This document shows positions 49,561-61,599 of a stretch of 64,000 nucleotides of DNA, piece by piece. The DNA lies in the NCBI GenBank assembly GCA_037074705.1, contig CM073595.1, positions 49,037,639 to 49,101,638 of the forward strand, given 5' to 3'. Position 1 is the first letter of the stretch. Each line of letters starts with the position of its first letter. The position numbers and the translations under genes are program-made. The DNA is from Zhengitettix transpicula. Lineage: Eukaryota; Arthropoda; Insecta; Orthoptera; Tetrigidae. Below the pieces are notes generated by a model. The model worked only from the letters and a program-made list of their open reading frames with translations. It searched no databases and was not told where the DNA came from.

Positions 49561-52500
49561 ATCATCTTCATGCCGCCCGCAAAAATATATTACAGCAACA
49601 GCGCTGTCGTGCAATTATTTTGCAATCCTAATCCATCTTGTACATGATCATTTTTCAACATTTCTAACCAAATAACAATGTCAATAAAAATACGGGTATA
49701 TATGACAAATGTCAACCAGCATACTTTTTTTTGGTATTGAGAGAAATATTATTTTTATACGAATTTTTTATAAGCATCATATAATTCGTAAACGTAAGAC
49801 TATTTATATGCCATAATTCACTATTAATTTTGAAGCAATTTGAAAATTAGTAGTAATAAAATTATGAGAAATATTTTTGGCTGACATTCAGATGAAGGAG
49901 GCAAATTCTTAGCAGGTTACTGAAGTAATATTGGAGACTAAGGAACATAGGTGACACAAGCATAAAAATTATACCGATATAGTGGAATTTAAACGCCAAG
50001 GCAAGAAAATAATGATAGACTAACGTATTGCACGCGTAAGTACTCCATTCGTCTTCAGGGGTCAAGGCGGACCATCTCAGAGCCAAACCGCGAGTCGGCA
50101 ACACATGGACCTACTCTGTTCAGTCCAGACTGAGATAAATCGCTAGCTTGATTTTCTGCAACAGAGTTTCACTCACCGTCTAGTATCCTAACTTACTAAT
50201 TCTAATTGGAAAGTTACTTAGCCAAAATCTATAATAAACGAACCGGTTTAGGGTGTTCACTACTACATTTAATTAGAACTAACTAAAATTCCCTATAAGA
50301 ATACTAATAGCCATAACAAACGTCCTGATATGAAAATACATTAATTCGCATCAGTATTTTTTTCAATAATTTATTAGACATATTGCATCATATTATATCA
50401 TTTTAATTTTGAAACTTTAACCTGTTATAATTCACGATACAGGGGCCATCGATATCAGGAGTTATTTTAAATAAGATTATTCTAAATTTTGTATTACGTA
50501 AACATCCTCCTCAATATTTAAGATTCTTTGAAATAACTGTGAAAAATGAAGCTGTTTAACCGTCTATATTATATTCTGTTTAATTAATGTTTAAGTTATT
50601 TTTTGGCTTTAGGTACATCGATAGGAAAAATCAGATTTAAGAATAACTATTTTACATTCGACGGAATTCGTTACTATAAAACATTCTCTTGCCGTTTATA
50701 GCTTTTTGAATATTGTGATTCGAGCATTTTGCGTAGCATAACCCTATAGAAGTTTGCGTCTATCGATTTTAGAAGAGCTGCTCCTAGTTGCGTCATCAAT
50801 TAAGATACACTTCGAAACCCACATTTTCCTCGTCTAAGACTCACTTATCTACAAGATTTAGATGATTAAAAAAACAAAGTAAACTCATTTCTTTTTCAAA
50901 AGCATTACGTGTAACTTCTAAAACAACGGATGACTTTTTTTAAAAAAAATCAATCTACCTATATAAAAAAATAAAATATATTAAGAAAAGTCGTGTAACG
51001 AATTTGAATTCAGTGCTCACATACTTCTTGATTTTAGCCTCAATCAAATGTGAAATGAGAAGGAAAAATATTTAAGTTTCTGAATTGCAATTTTTCTGTT
51101 GGGTTTCTCAAAATTTTTTATAAATGCCCGTTTACCCGTAGTGGAGTCATAAGTCCATGTCGACGTGCCTTAGACGGGTAAGAATTCTTATAATTATCGA
51201 TCTATCAACTACGTTAGGTTACTTTTAAGTTAGAAACGTTTCTCAGTTCTCGATCGAAATATTTTATGACTATTGCCCGAAACCTGAAAAGTTATGTATA
51301 ACTTTTGCCACGATATGGCTACAATAAATTATTATGCATGTGATTGCGACGATATCGATTTTGACTTTAGTTTGCAGTAAAACCAAACTTGCCTGACCAA
51401 AGAAGCTTTGAGTTCTATTCCCGCCATTCAACTTCGTAATTTATTGCAATCCAATACATACGAATAAAGAATTTTTCTTCTGCCTCAAAGACACTTCAAA
51501 ATGATTTACGACAAACTATTTAACGACAGAAAACTCATTCTCAACAAGTGACAGCAACAAAATATTATGCACTAAATAAAAAAATTATATTTATTTTTCC
51601 GTGTTAAGTAGAAATTGGCATTTGAGCTTGAAACTTGAAAAGTTTGGCCAGTTGGTGGCTGATATTCTACAATGCCACTGCACATTAATGTATTTTTACG
51701 AAAAAAAATCCGAACATGGATTCACAACCAAAGTGACTCGACGGACTTAATTAAAGCTTTTATCAGATATATAATTTTACTATACAGTTTATGGTAATTT
51801 TTCTGTTGAAAATTTGTATATTTTATCGTATTTCAATTTTTTTTATTTTATTTCAATATATTATTTAAATAGAATGAATGACATAAAACATCCATAATTT
51901 TTATTGTTTCGTTTTGTGAAAATTGCCGGATCTCCATTTTAAAATTACCAATGGCGAGAGAAGTGTTGGAAGGAGAGAGCTTAATGGAAAGGTGCTTTGA
52001 AAAACTTAATGAATTCCGCAGCGAAAATTTAATTGTTTCAAGAGGTGAGAGTAACTTCCTCAATTACAAACAGGCAGTTCACAGAAAAGTATATTGACGT
52101 CCTTCGTCCCATTAAAATTGTTTGTTAGAATATTATTCTCTTTGTATCAGCGAGTCGCTTTAGTCAAAGGAAATTAATGTCGTACAATAGAGTGTTTCTT
52201 TATTCTCTTCCTTTTGTCGTAATGGGAAAGGAACACATTCAATTTTTATACGTTGTTAGATAGATGTTAGTTTCACGTCAGCTGTAATGCAGTTGTATTT
52301 GTAACACTTTTAATAAAGATAAGAATTAATTACGGTTCATTTCGGCGGATTTATATAAACTCAAGATTGAAATATATTTTGAAATTCATTGTTTTAATTT
52401 AAACTGTAACTTGGTAAAAATAAAATTATTTCAAGTAAAGCAATAATTTTACGAGAAATTAATTAATGCATTCCTAATATGCATTTTATTTTTTGGTATG

Positions 52501-52965
52501 GTTTCAATACGGTTTTTTATGTTGATATTTTGGTTCAAATTTCAAACATCTAGGAATATTCCATTTTTTATGTTAAATAATTTTTTTAGTTCATTTCCAT
52601 ATTTAATAACAATTATTGTTTAGAATTAAACAAAAAGTAGCGGTCGGACTCTAAAACATTGTTAAACAGACACTTAAATGTAATTTTTTATGTCTCTTAG
52701 AACCTGATAAAGTTAATTTCATAATACAGTTACAAATCACTCACTGACAGTCCAATATTAATAATATATTTTTATGAGTTATTAATTCAGTGGGGGTTAA
52801 ATAATCCAATAAGTAGGCATGGAATCCGATAGAATTATAACGAAGCATGGTGATTCTGACAACAATTATTATAAATAATTAATTACGTATTTAAAGTTTG
52901 GAAAAATCAAGTGTTCACATAATTTACTTTCAACTGTTACATTCGATCAAGGGTTATGAAAATTA
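49561..52965. other. AT-rich interval without recognised features
   Basis: Nothing recognised. Short poly-T/poly-A junctions occur, for example at about 50935. Confidence 0.5.
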
Positions 52966-52990
52966 TTAGGTTGTTCGAAAGTCCCGATAC
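52966..52990 (+). mobile_element. Possible single mariner-like terminal repeat
   Basis: TTAGGTTGTTCGAAAGTCCC resembles the ends of mariner-family elements (TTAGGTTG...AAAAGT), and it follows a TA. The opposite end was not found, so at best this is a truncated or solo end. Confidence 0.3.
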
Positions 52991-54120
52991 ATTCACTTAA
53001 AACTGTTATTAATGATACTAAAATACAAGAAATACCTATACGAATTCCTTTAGAATTACAGCTACCTTGCTAGAATATTTCAATGAATGGTTAAATAAAT
53101 TTAAGTGACTTAATAATTTTTGTCTAAAAAATCGTTCTCCAAAGCAATCAGAATGTCTTACTAAATAATCTTACTAAATTCGTACCAATGTCATTAAACT
53201 TCCAACATAAACGTCTTTTCAAATTTATAATAGAGCAATATGAAGCAATTAAACTTTCATCAGTATAATTTTTAAAGGTAATCCAGCAAGGAGAAACAAC
53301 ACATTTTCAGAATACTTCAATAGGAAAATTTAATCAAGAATAGCGTTCAACGACTACGAGTTTGCTATTCATTGATTACTGTAGAATATTTTCGTAGACT
53401 ATGGATTTCAATTATGCAGTTGACGTACATGTATAACAATCTGTTAGAATTTGATTATTCGGTCACTATAATTAAAATAACTTTTATACGTATAGAAAAT
53501 TTTTATACATATATATGTTATTAATAAAAAATACAGTATATCACTCAACGTTGGACTATGACAATCGGTGTAATCGAAACGTTGATGGTCTTTGTGATTA
53601 TGAAAATTTGTATGGAAATACTTTTATGAGAACCGTGGAGGCATCGAATATTTTTTCATTTCAAAATTATTTGAAAAAAGTGTTTAACCACATAGCACTG
53701 CTTTTGGTTTAAGTGAAATGCGGTACGATAATTATAAATTATTGTATATATTTATGTATTACTGTTGCTTTCTAACTGCAATTTTTATTAACTTTCTTGA
53801 CATTGATCTTCCAGGAGGTGGAAAGTATCAAATGTTACAATTTAAGATTAAATAAAATTTATAGGTCAAATATGATTTTCTATAACGTTAGTAACCAGTT
53901 ATGGTGATCGTCTTTTTTTTTAATATTGGTAACAAGGTTTCATGAAGTGTATATTCTTCTATAGAATAGGAATATTTAATAAGTTTTTTTAAAATTTGAT
54001 TGTGTGTCCGTTAATATTTTAAGGATGATTGTTGATTATTGTAATCATTGTTTACTGTGAAATATTAAGAAAGTAGCAGATCTTCATTGTACGTAGTGAC
54101 AGCAGGCCACAGAATATTAA
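52991..54120. other. AT-rich interval without recognised features
   Basis: Nothing recognised. Confidence 0.5.
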
Positions 54121-54142
54121 CGAGATTATTTATTTGTTGCAG

Positions 54143-54304
54143 GACTTTGGCAGCGCGGAGTAAGGAAGGCAAAGAATCGTAGCAGAGGCATACATGGACG
54201 CCTTGCATCGATCAAGGCCCGACGCCGGCGTCTTGCGGGGTGGGGTCCGTGGCAAGACAAAATGGCGGCTGCCGACTCTTGGCGTCCCGCAGCTAAACTG
54301 CAAG
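54143..54304 (+). CDS. Candidate 5' exon with start codon(s), unidentified
   Basis: Acceptor-like TTTATTTGTTGCAG ends at 54142, and a good donor CAAG/GTAATG follows 54304. The 162-base segment (a multiple of three) is GC-rich and begins a GC-rich island. Two frames are plausible. In one, a TAA at 54161-54163 precedes an ATG at 54194, giving 37 codons (starts MDALHRSRPDAG) and ending exactly at the donor in phase 0. In the other, the whole exon is open and contains ATGGCGGCT at 54262 in a strong start context (MAAADSWRPAAKLQ), ending in phase 1. The phase-0 reading is compatible with the candidate exon at 58686. I recognise neither protein. It could also be an untranslated first exon or chance. 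Confidence 0.3.
54258..54269 (+). promoter_or_regulatory. YY1/Pho consensus site
   Basis: CAAAATGGCGGC is a full match to the long YY1 (Drosophila Pleiohomeotic) consensus. In animals this motif often overlaps the start codon just downstream of a promoter, which fits the candidate exon; it also occurs in Polycomb response elements. Confidence 0.5.
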
Positions 54305-54716
54305 GTAATGCAACGCTCATGTTATTTTCACTAGATTATAATCCATCGTGTCGTTATTTAGTTATAGAAGGCGTTGGTCGCGTCCAGCTGCTCGGGTTCG
54401 TAGTTGATTTTCCGGAATCGGGTCGGCCGGTCGGGTTCGTGCGAAAGTTCGGCTCCGGAACTGGTCATTCTGGCCGGCCACAATGCCCTCGCACCCTTCG
54501 TCTCGAGTGACCTTTCGCTGATGGTAACCTTTAGGAATTGTAGCTTCCAAACCGGTCAAGGAAACCAGTCGGACCTTTGTCACAACCGGCCTGACCGGAG
54601 CCGAATTCCGGGCTACCGGTGGCGGAAACGTTAGAATTGCGGCTCCGACGTCGATGTTCGTCCGATAAACGAGATTCTTTTCTCTGAGAAGGGGCTCGAC
54701 GATTTATTCGGTGCAG

Positions 54717-54907
54717 GCAGGAAACATCGGGGGACCCGAGTCTCAGGAATTCCGCAGAAGCGCACCTGTCCCTCCGTGCTTATCCCGGAAACCAAACACG
54801 GCGCCGGGGCCTGAAGAAACTCTAAGATCTCTAGCAATTAGCGGGATTGGCTGCGACGCCGTTATTTGGAGAGGAATACTCGGAGCTGGCTGTGGATGAC
54901 TTGTGAG
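54717..54907 (+). other. Splice-site-bounded segment, possible untranslated exon
   Basis: An acceptor-like TTTATTCGGTGCAG ends at 54716 and a strong donor GAG/GTAAGC follows 54907. The best frame is open from 54717 to a TGA at 54897-54899, just before the donor, so as an internal coding exon it fails. As an alternative 5' untranslated exon it is possible. Confidence 0.25.
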
Positions 54908-55560
54908 GTAAGCTGGTTCAGAAAATTGAGGGACGGGGGCGGAAGGGGTTCGGGGCGTCTCGTCGGACGCAAGAACAACAAGAAGTTTTAATTGAAGCGC
55001 GCCAAACACACACTCCGCGGATGTGTTAATCAGGGTTTGAAACTTCGAAGACGACTCGATATTCTTTGGAGACCGTACCGTGTCTTTATTACGCTTCGCA
55101 ACCGACGGGGCAAGTCCGTATTTGAAGAGAAAATTTGCTTCCGTTTCCCCGAAGTCCGCTACTCGAGGCGCGTTCCTTCGAGTGCGACATTTTAAAAGAC
55201 TTTGCGCGCGTGCGCTGCATGTGCGGAACGAGAAATCCGACGCATCTCATATTACCAGAAGGACGCGGGGAAGGACGGAGGGAGAAGGAGAAGATCGCGA
55301 TAAGATAATGAGAGCGACTCGGAGAGTTTGCTTTCTGCGAGATATTTAGTGTGGGAATATGCTGATTATTTTATTTAGGCTGAAACTCCGGTTGGATGTT
55401 GGAGCTCCACAGAAAATTCCGTTGGCTGGCGTTTCTTCTGCGTCTTGTGTTCTCTGCAAACTTTCCGGAAAGAGCCTTAATTACCAAGTTTTAGTTTCAG
55501 ACAGCTGCTCTAATCTTTTGCTACCTCATAGATGGTTCTAGAATAACGTAAGGGGAATAG

Positions 55561-58500
55561 CAAGAACTGGAGCCTCGCGGCTTGTTGTGGTATTTCAGCT
55601 CCCAAGTTCGATAACGACCGCAAAGTATACAGGATCCAGAGGAAAAATAATAAAACAGCTCAAAGGGTACAAGCGCTATGTTTAACAGTTCCGAATAGTT
55701 TTTCTATAGTGGCTTCACCACCGAGAAGCATTAAAAAAATTGGAGACTTCATAGAAAATAATTTTCGACTTTATATTTTTAAATTAACTCGTCAAACATA
55801 CTTCAACAATATCATGAAATTATTTTTAAATTTATAAATTTTTTCTTAAAAATTACTTCAAATTTTATATTAAACATATATATTTGCTGAATTTACAAAC
55901 TCATACTCTAATTGACAGTATTTCTATAACACTGTAATTATACATTAAATTATAGTGAAAGACATTTTTATTCCTAATTGGGAATAATTGTATTACCTTA
56001 ATCTACTAAACGTTAGAAATTTTGGTTGAAATTTGTAATTCTCTACTCAACCGTATTGAGTTTTCTAAGCCATTGGTTGCCTGTGAGTAGTTAGTTATCT
56101 GATTTTAAATAAATATATTTGAAAATATTTTCCTTTTTGATTCAGAAGTCATAATAATTATTACTATGGGTTCTGTAAAGACTAATTTTTTATTCAGTTG
56201 CATTTTTTATGTTTGGAAACTTTGGAAGGTATTCTGATTAAAAATTATAATATAAAGGCTATGATTTAATACTACATAGATTCTTACCGTTATTCTTAAT
56301 AGTATATTGGGTTCTTGCAGGGTAATATTTTTATATTTTCGTAAATAACATACCTCTGTCTTGCCGTAAAAAATGGAGACTGACGAAGACATTTTGGAAC
56401 GCTTCTTCTCTGATTCACGACCTCTTCATTCCCCCCCACCCCCACCCCACCTCTGAAATTACCTCCCTCCATGGTTACTTAAATATATTTGGAATCCCGT
56501 CTCACACGCATCAGACGTTATTCCACCTGCTCACTTTTTCACTTAATAAAATGATCTAGGATAAGTATAAATGTTCAAAGTTTACATTAAATTGTTCGAA
56601 TCCTAAAATCGAAATTTTGAATCATCTTCTATTAGAAACCACGTTGTATGTTTCTCCCTCGCGTTTATTGATCGATCTCAACCGTTTGTTTACAATCTCA
56701 GATGATTTATTAAATTACATTTCTGTTTCAGAATTTGTGGCATTTATGTAGGGACATAATAAAAAGCAATTCCAAACATTTAATAGGACTAATTTTGCAA
56801 TGGTATTTTTGTATCGGTCTATAATAAAATTTTTATTTGTCAATTTGCCATGTTTTTATGTAGTTTGTGCTGAAGCTCGCACGTGCTTCACATTAACTCC
56901 ACTTGCACGGAAATAAAACGCATAAACTTCAAGTCTCGTCTTAATACTTTGATGTTTAATTAGAAATAAGCTTCTTAAAATTAATGTAGCAAAGTAAAAT
57001 CGTTTCGAACGTCTATATGAGGCGAAGTGTGGAAACGAGTAACAATAAAAGACTGTGGAAGCATAATCATTTAATGGCTTTCAGACCGACTGACAATAAT
57101 AAATTTTGATGCTTTAGTGCTATAAATAACCATTGCTGTGTGTATTAAAGGCGCATTACCGTTTCATAATTTGAGATGATGAGCTTAGCATCTCTTTTCG
57201 ATGTAATTGGTCAGATATTTAAATAATTTTATTGCAATATTCATTAACTTTATTTAAGAACTTTTATACTGATGTTTATATAACTGCATGCAGGAAAGAC
57301 ATTTGTAATAAATATTTAACAACGTCAAAACTGTAGTCAACATATTAACTGAGAGACAAAACTTTTACTAATATTTTTGGCTATGAAGTTGTTTGTATAT
57401 ACAAGTTAATGAAACTATTTGCAACTTACTTGCAAGTTTAAATAAATGTCTGCAAATAAGTTTACGGCATTGTAATTGCATAAGTAGAAGAGAGAGAAAA
57501 TACTGTTGGGCAAATTGTTTTTCGTTAAAAGATTGTTATTCTACGTTCCCATTGCCTGTTGAAATTTTAAAAGAATGCGAACTATTTGTAAAACTCCACG
57601 TTAAATTTATTTAATGAAGTGAGCTTTAATAAATACGGGAAATTTTATTCATCTACAGATTAATATAATACGTATAAGTAATTTCAAACGTTAATATAGA
57701 ATTAGCAATCAATTAACGTTATCTTCGATAGAGTTTAATCGTTTGGAAACGTCAGAATTAAACTGAGTTAAATAGGAATCGAAAATCTCTCGTTCAGTTT
57801 TCCCATCTGCAGCCAATAATTAATATTCGTTTCTGCGGCTCATAAAGATTGGCACTCTTCCGCCATTAACGACAGGGCTGCCTTTTGATTACTGATTAGG
57901 ACTTGATGAACTGACTGCCTTTCGCATTTACAAATTACACGAAGCAACAGTTTAAGGATATTGACACATTACTAGTTTGAAAATGTAATAAACGGAATTG
58001 GAGCTGAAAGCTAATTACAAAATCTCTGTGCATTACTGGTATATAAATGTATTAATTACGGTACAGTGAGCGGAACGCGCAAAGCGGGTTTAAAATAAAT
58101 TAATTATATGTTCACGTTGGTGGGTCTGGCAACAATCAGAAAATTTGATTGTTGAAAATTAAATGGAAATGGCTCCAAATGTGTGGTTGTCACTTTTAAT
58201 TAACCTCACACGCCTTCGCCTTCAAAACTTATTATTCCATCACTACTTCAATTAATTTTGTATGCCGTAGTTACAGTAAAATGTTCTGCAGCTATTTAAA
58301 TAAAAGCACTTATTTTGCAGATATTCGTCTTCCGCATTGAAGAACACGAACGTATAATTGTATTTAGTGAATATGTCAAATAAATCACAGATCCACCAAA
58401 ACCTGAAAGCTGTTGAATCGACAATACTTGTGATTAGATGACTGCTCCAAAGAAGGATGCTTTATGTTTTTATGTAGTCACAACAATTAAAAATAGAGGA

Positions 58501-58685
58501 ATCACAAATCAGGTACGGACATGTTTTTTTTAATAATGATTGAACTTTTATGAAACGAACAGATGTTTATAATTTTTTCCATAAACAATTCGGCCAAAGG
58601 ATACGGAAATGTGTTGTTTATTGATTAAGACGTGTATCAGAGATATATATTTTAATATAGTTATGTTTTTGTGCAATTCTGTAAG
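55561..58685. other. Mostly AT-rich interval without recognised genes
   Basis: A more balanced stretch at 57780-58290 (TTAATTA, CCATTAACGAC and similar words) resembles the regulatory islands but is less GC-rich. Otherwise nothing recognised. Confidence 0.45.
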
Positions 58686-58802
58686 TGCGGGAGCGTCTTA
58701 GAGTTTCGTCGGCGTCTCGACGCTTCAGATTCCGGCAATTCTAGCGACGCCAGGCGTCCGTCTTACCCGGCCTCCGCAAACAAATACAGGAAGCCTTTTA
58801 CT
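58686..58802 (+). CDS. Candidate internal coding exon, unidentified
   Basis: A 117-base (39-codon) GC-rich block in strongly AT-rich flanks. A possible acceptor (TTTTTGTGCAATTCTGTAAG) ends at 58685, and a strong donor T/GTAAGTA follows 58802. Only one of six frames is open across it, in phase 0 at both ends. The predicted peptide is charged and low in hydrophobics: LEFRRRLDASDSGNSSDARR then a PSYPASANKYRKPFT tail, like a disordered linker next to a domain. Phase 0 fits the 37-codon reading of the candidate exon at 54143. I do not recognise the protein. The block is flanked by an 8-base direct repeat, CTGTAAGT (58679-58686 and 58801-58808), which gives an alternative explanation (two donor-like sites, or an insertion footprint). 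Confidence 0.3.
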
Positions 58803-58808
58803 GTAAGT

Positions 58809-59781
58809 ACATTCTAATTTCACAATATATTTTCAATAAATTATCCTGTTAATAATTATCTGTAATCCAGGAATTTATGTGACTATATTAATGCACACAT
58901 CCGCTAAGATTATTTTATTATCAGACCCGTTCATTATACTTCCAATACGAATATTTTTTCCCTCGTGTAATATTTTCGTTACTTCTACTCGTTATTCCGT
59001 GAAATCCTTCGCTAGATATTAAAATTATAATTATAATAAATCGATTGTCAAATACACTAAAAACTGTAGTATACGTTTACAAAACAACTGTTTGTTTTAA
59101 ATAAAATATTTTAGCTTACCACAAATTCTAAACTTTGGAGTTTTATATTGACGCCAACCTACCGATACTCTTAATATATTTTTATGTTTACCTACGATTT
59201 TTGGGGGGGGGGGCATTCTTTCTGAAACGTTTTTAGAAAAAATATATTCTGTACACCACATCGTAGATTAATTTATAATATAAAATTTAAATACTATGAT
59301 CGTCGTGTGTATTGCTAAGTTATATATGTATATTGACGTTTTTATGGTGGTCTACATTTAAGTTAACCGTAAAATCAAACGTTAAAAATTTTATTTACCA
59401 AAATGCGCACAGGTTCATTTATAAAATATCCTGTATACATTAAAAGTATTTTATAATATAATTTGAAATATTTTAGTAGCTATTCCATCCCGCATTATTT
59501 TATGTTTTGATTCGTTTTTCTATGTATTATTGGTCAATTATTAGTCTTTGAAGTAATTATAATTATATACAAGCCGCGTTTACACGAATAAAAACATTAA
59601 ATGGCCGAATGTTCGTGGAATAAATTTTATTTACTTGCCGCTCTGGCTTACAGCCTGAAAGCGTTACTCTAATTGTGATGAAAAAATTTTTTGGGGGGAA
59701 AATAACAATTAACTGATAATATTTTCCTTATAAAATTTATTTTTACGTTAATATCAAACATTTAGCAAGAATAATAAACGT
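58809..59781. other. AT-rich interval without recognised features
   Basis: Nothing recognised except an 11-G run at 59203-59213. Confidence 0.5.
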
Positions 59782-60070
59782 CTTTTACAGACAATTTAAT
59801 TTTTTTATTTGTAGCGTTGCGACGTTTCGATACGTGTTGTATCTTCTTCACGTATTATCCAAATTATTATAACAAACTAGTACTACAAACAATTATAATG
59901 TTGATAAATTCACAAAGTTTTTGAAAACGGGTCCGAGGCACAGAATTCATTTTACACAAACGAGTTTGTAGTATTAGTTTGTTATAATAATTTTGATAAT
60001 ACCTGAAGATGATACGAACACATATCGAAACGTCGTAACACTATAAGTAAAATTTAAGTGTCTGTAAAAG
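59782..60070. repeat. 289-bp foldback element, family 1, long-loop copy
   Basis: The left arm (59782-59890) matches the reverse complement of the right arm (59964-60070): CTTTTACAGACA, an AT tract, TAG(C/T)GTT(G/A)CGACGTTTCGAT, A(C/T)GTGTT, TATC(T/A)TCTTCA, ATTATTATAACAAACTA and ACTACAAAC. A 73-base loop (59891-59963) separates them. The outer bases (CTGTAAAAGGTCATTAATTG and beyond) are shared with the compact foldback at 4218-4369. The right arm holds CTGAAGA (60003-60009) and GAAAC (60027-60031) with a GATA/TATC stem between them. Confidence 0.85.
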
Positions 60071-60089
60071 GTCATTAATTGATTTCTTA

Positions 60090-61599
60090 TTAAAAACAGG
60101 TCTAAAATAAAAATTCTCAATTTAGCGAGATAATTTCTGCATCTTTCGAATTGCCAGGGATCGAGTATGAAAAAAAATCATCTTGATAATTCCATAATTC
60201 TGTCTCATTAATCTTCATGTAGTATGATGCGACATGTAAGTTGAATATAAATTGATGTAGTGGTAACAATGAATCAGCTCAGGTCCTCTCCGCTGTTGTC
60301 TAAGTTATTAACACGGTGCGCCTTGTATTCCGCTCTAGTGCGAATGTTATTGCTTCACACCAGCGGTCATTGTTGTGAGAAAGTCATTTCAGCGGCAACG
60401 GCTAATTATCGGACTGAATATGTTTGTCGTACCGCACCAAAACGTTATACAATTAAATATATTCCAAGCCCGGAATGTAAAAATTTCAGTTACTGTCTGT
60501 CGCAGTTACTGTTAACTAGTCCCACCCCTCTTGTAGATTGTATACAGTGAAGTTACATGGATGTGGTGGAAAGTTCTTAACTTCACTAATTAGGATTTCC
60601 GAGCAATCGAGATACTACGACTATATATAAACAATTGGAGAGCTAAAATTCGTCTTCTTGTTTGCCAGCCATTGTCCCTTCTGGAACAAAGTAACGCCCC
60701 CTCAGCTTCGAACGCGTGACATTTGATTGTTACATTGAAATAATGGGGTTAATTACCTCATTTCCGATTAATATAGAAAGGAGCAGCACGTGGATCGTGC
60801 AGAGCAAACATAACTGATTTATATAATGCTCAGTAATAACGATATACTTGCACCATTCAAATGGAAGCTGTTATATTCATACAATGAGATAATAATATGA
60901 ATCTAGTGGTTTTTGTCTCTACAATTCGAAACTACCTATTTTAAATACTAATAATATATCAATATTATAATAATAAATTTAGCATTTAATTACGTCAAAG
61001 GTTTCGTATTCTAAAAGATAAAATAATAAAAGTATTAATTTTTTGGTTTATTTGATTTTACTCTAAAGAAATTATATTTCCTTCAACTAAATCTTTCCAC
61101 GATTTATTTAACCTAGTTGGACCTATTTGATATAGAAAAACTGTATTTCATTACATAGCGCCCTAATTTTTATACTGTAACCCCATCGCTGCCGAATCTC
61201 AGGGTCAGATTAATACTTTATTATACAATAAATCCATTTTGTTTGAAATTACTATATTTTTATACAGATTAGAATTTGAGTATTTGAGCAAAGAAAAATA
61301 CAGCTGTGTACGTGACAAGTTTCTAGTTCAACATATTTGCTAAGCTTATTTCTGTGGTTTGTAAATTAGTTTTTGTGACGTACCGCACAGTAAAATTTTA
61401 TTATAAGAATATTTGTTTTCGACTGATTATAGTGAAAATAGAACTATAGATAATTTTTTTGAAATATTTTGATGATTTTTGGACGGGAAAGCTACAAAAC
61501 AATTTTCATGCCGGTTAGTTTAATTATTGTTTCTTAATATTTATATAGAAAAATGTCACATAAATAGTTAGGAAAAGTCGGCTCAAACGGCAACTTAAA
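60090..61599. other. Interval without recognised genes
   Basis: AT-rich. A 96-codon frame at 60260-60550 (plus) in slightly more GC-rich DNA is not recognised. Confidence 0.45.

Larger units (their letters stand above)
54140..55360. promoter_or_regulatory. GC-rich island around the candidate 5' exon
   Basis: The most extended CpG-rich island of the window, beginning at the candidate exon and running about 1.2 kb. Short palindromic CCGG-rich words recur (CGGCCGG, ACCGGTC, GACCGGAG). Open frames occur on all strands because stops are rare at this composition. Most likely a promoter or first-exon island; inference. Confidence 0.4.

Noticed and set aside
55575..55625. AAGTTCGATAACGACC, similar to the B box of the tRNA-like head at 19586.
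   Set aside because: No A box at the right distance and no tail; too weak to call.
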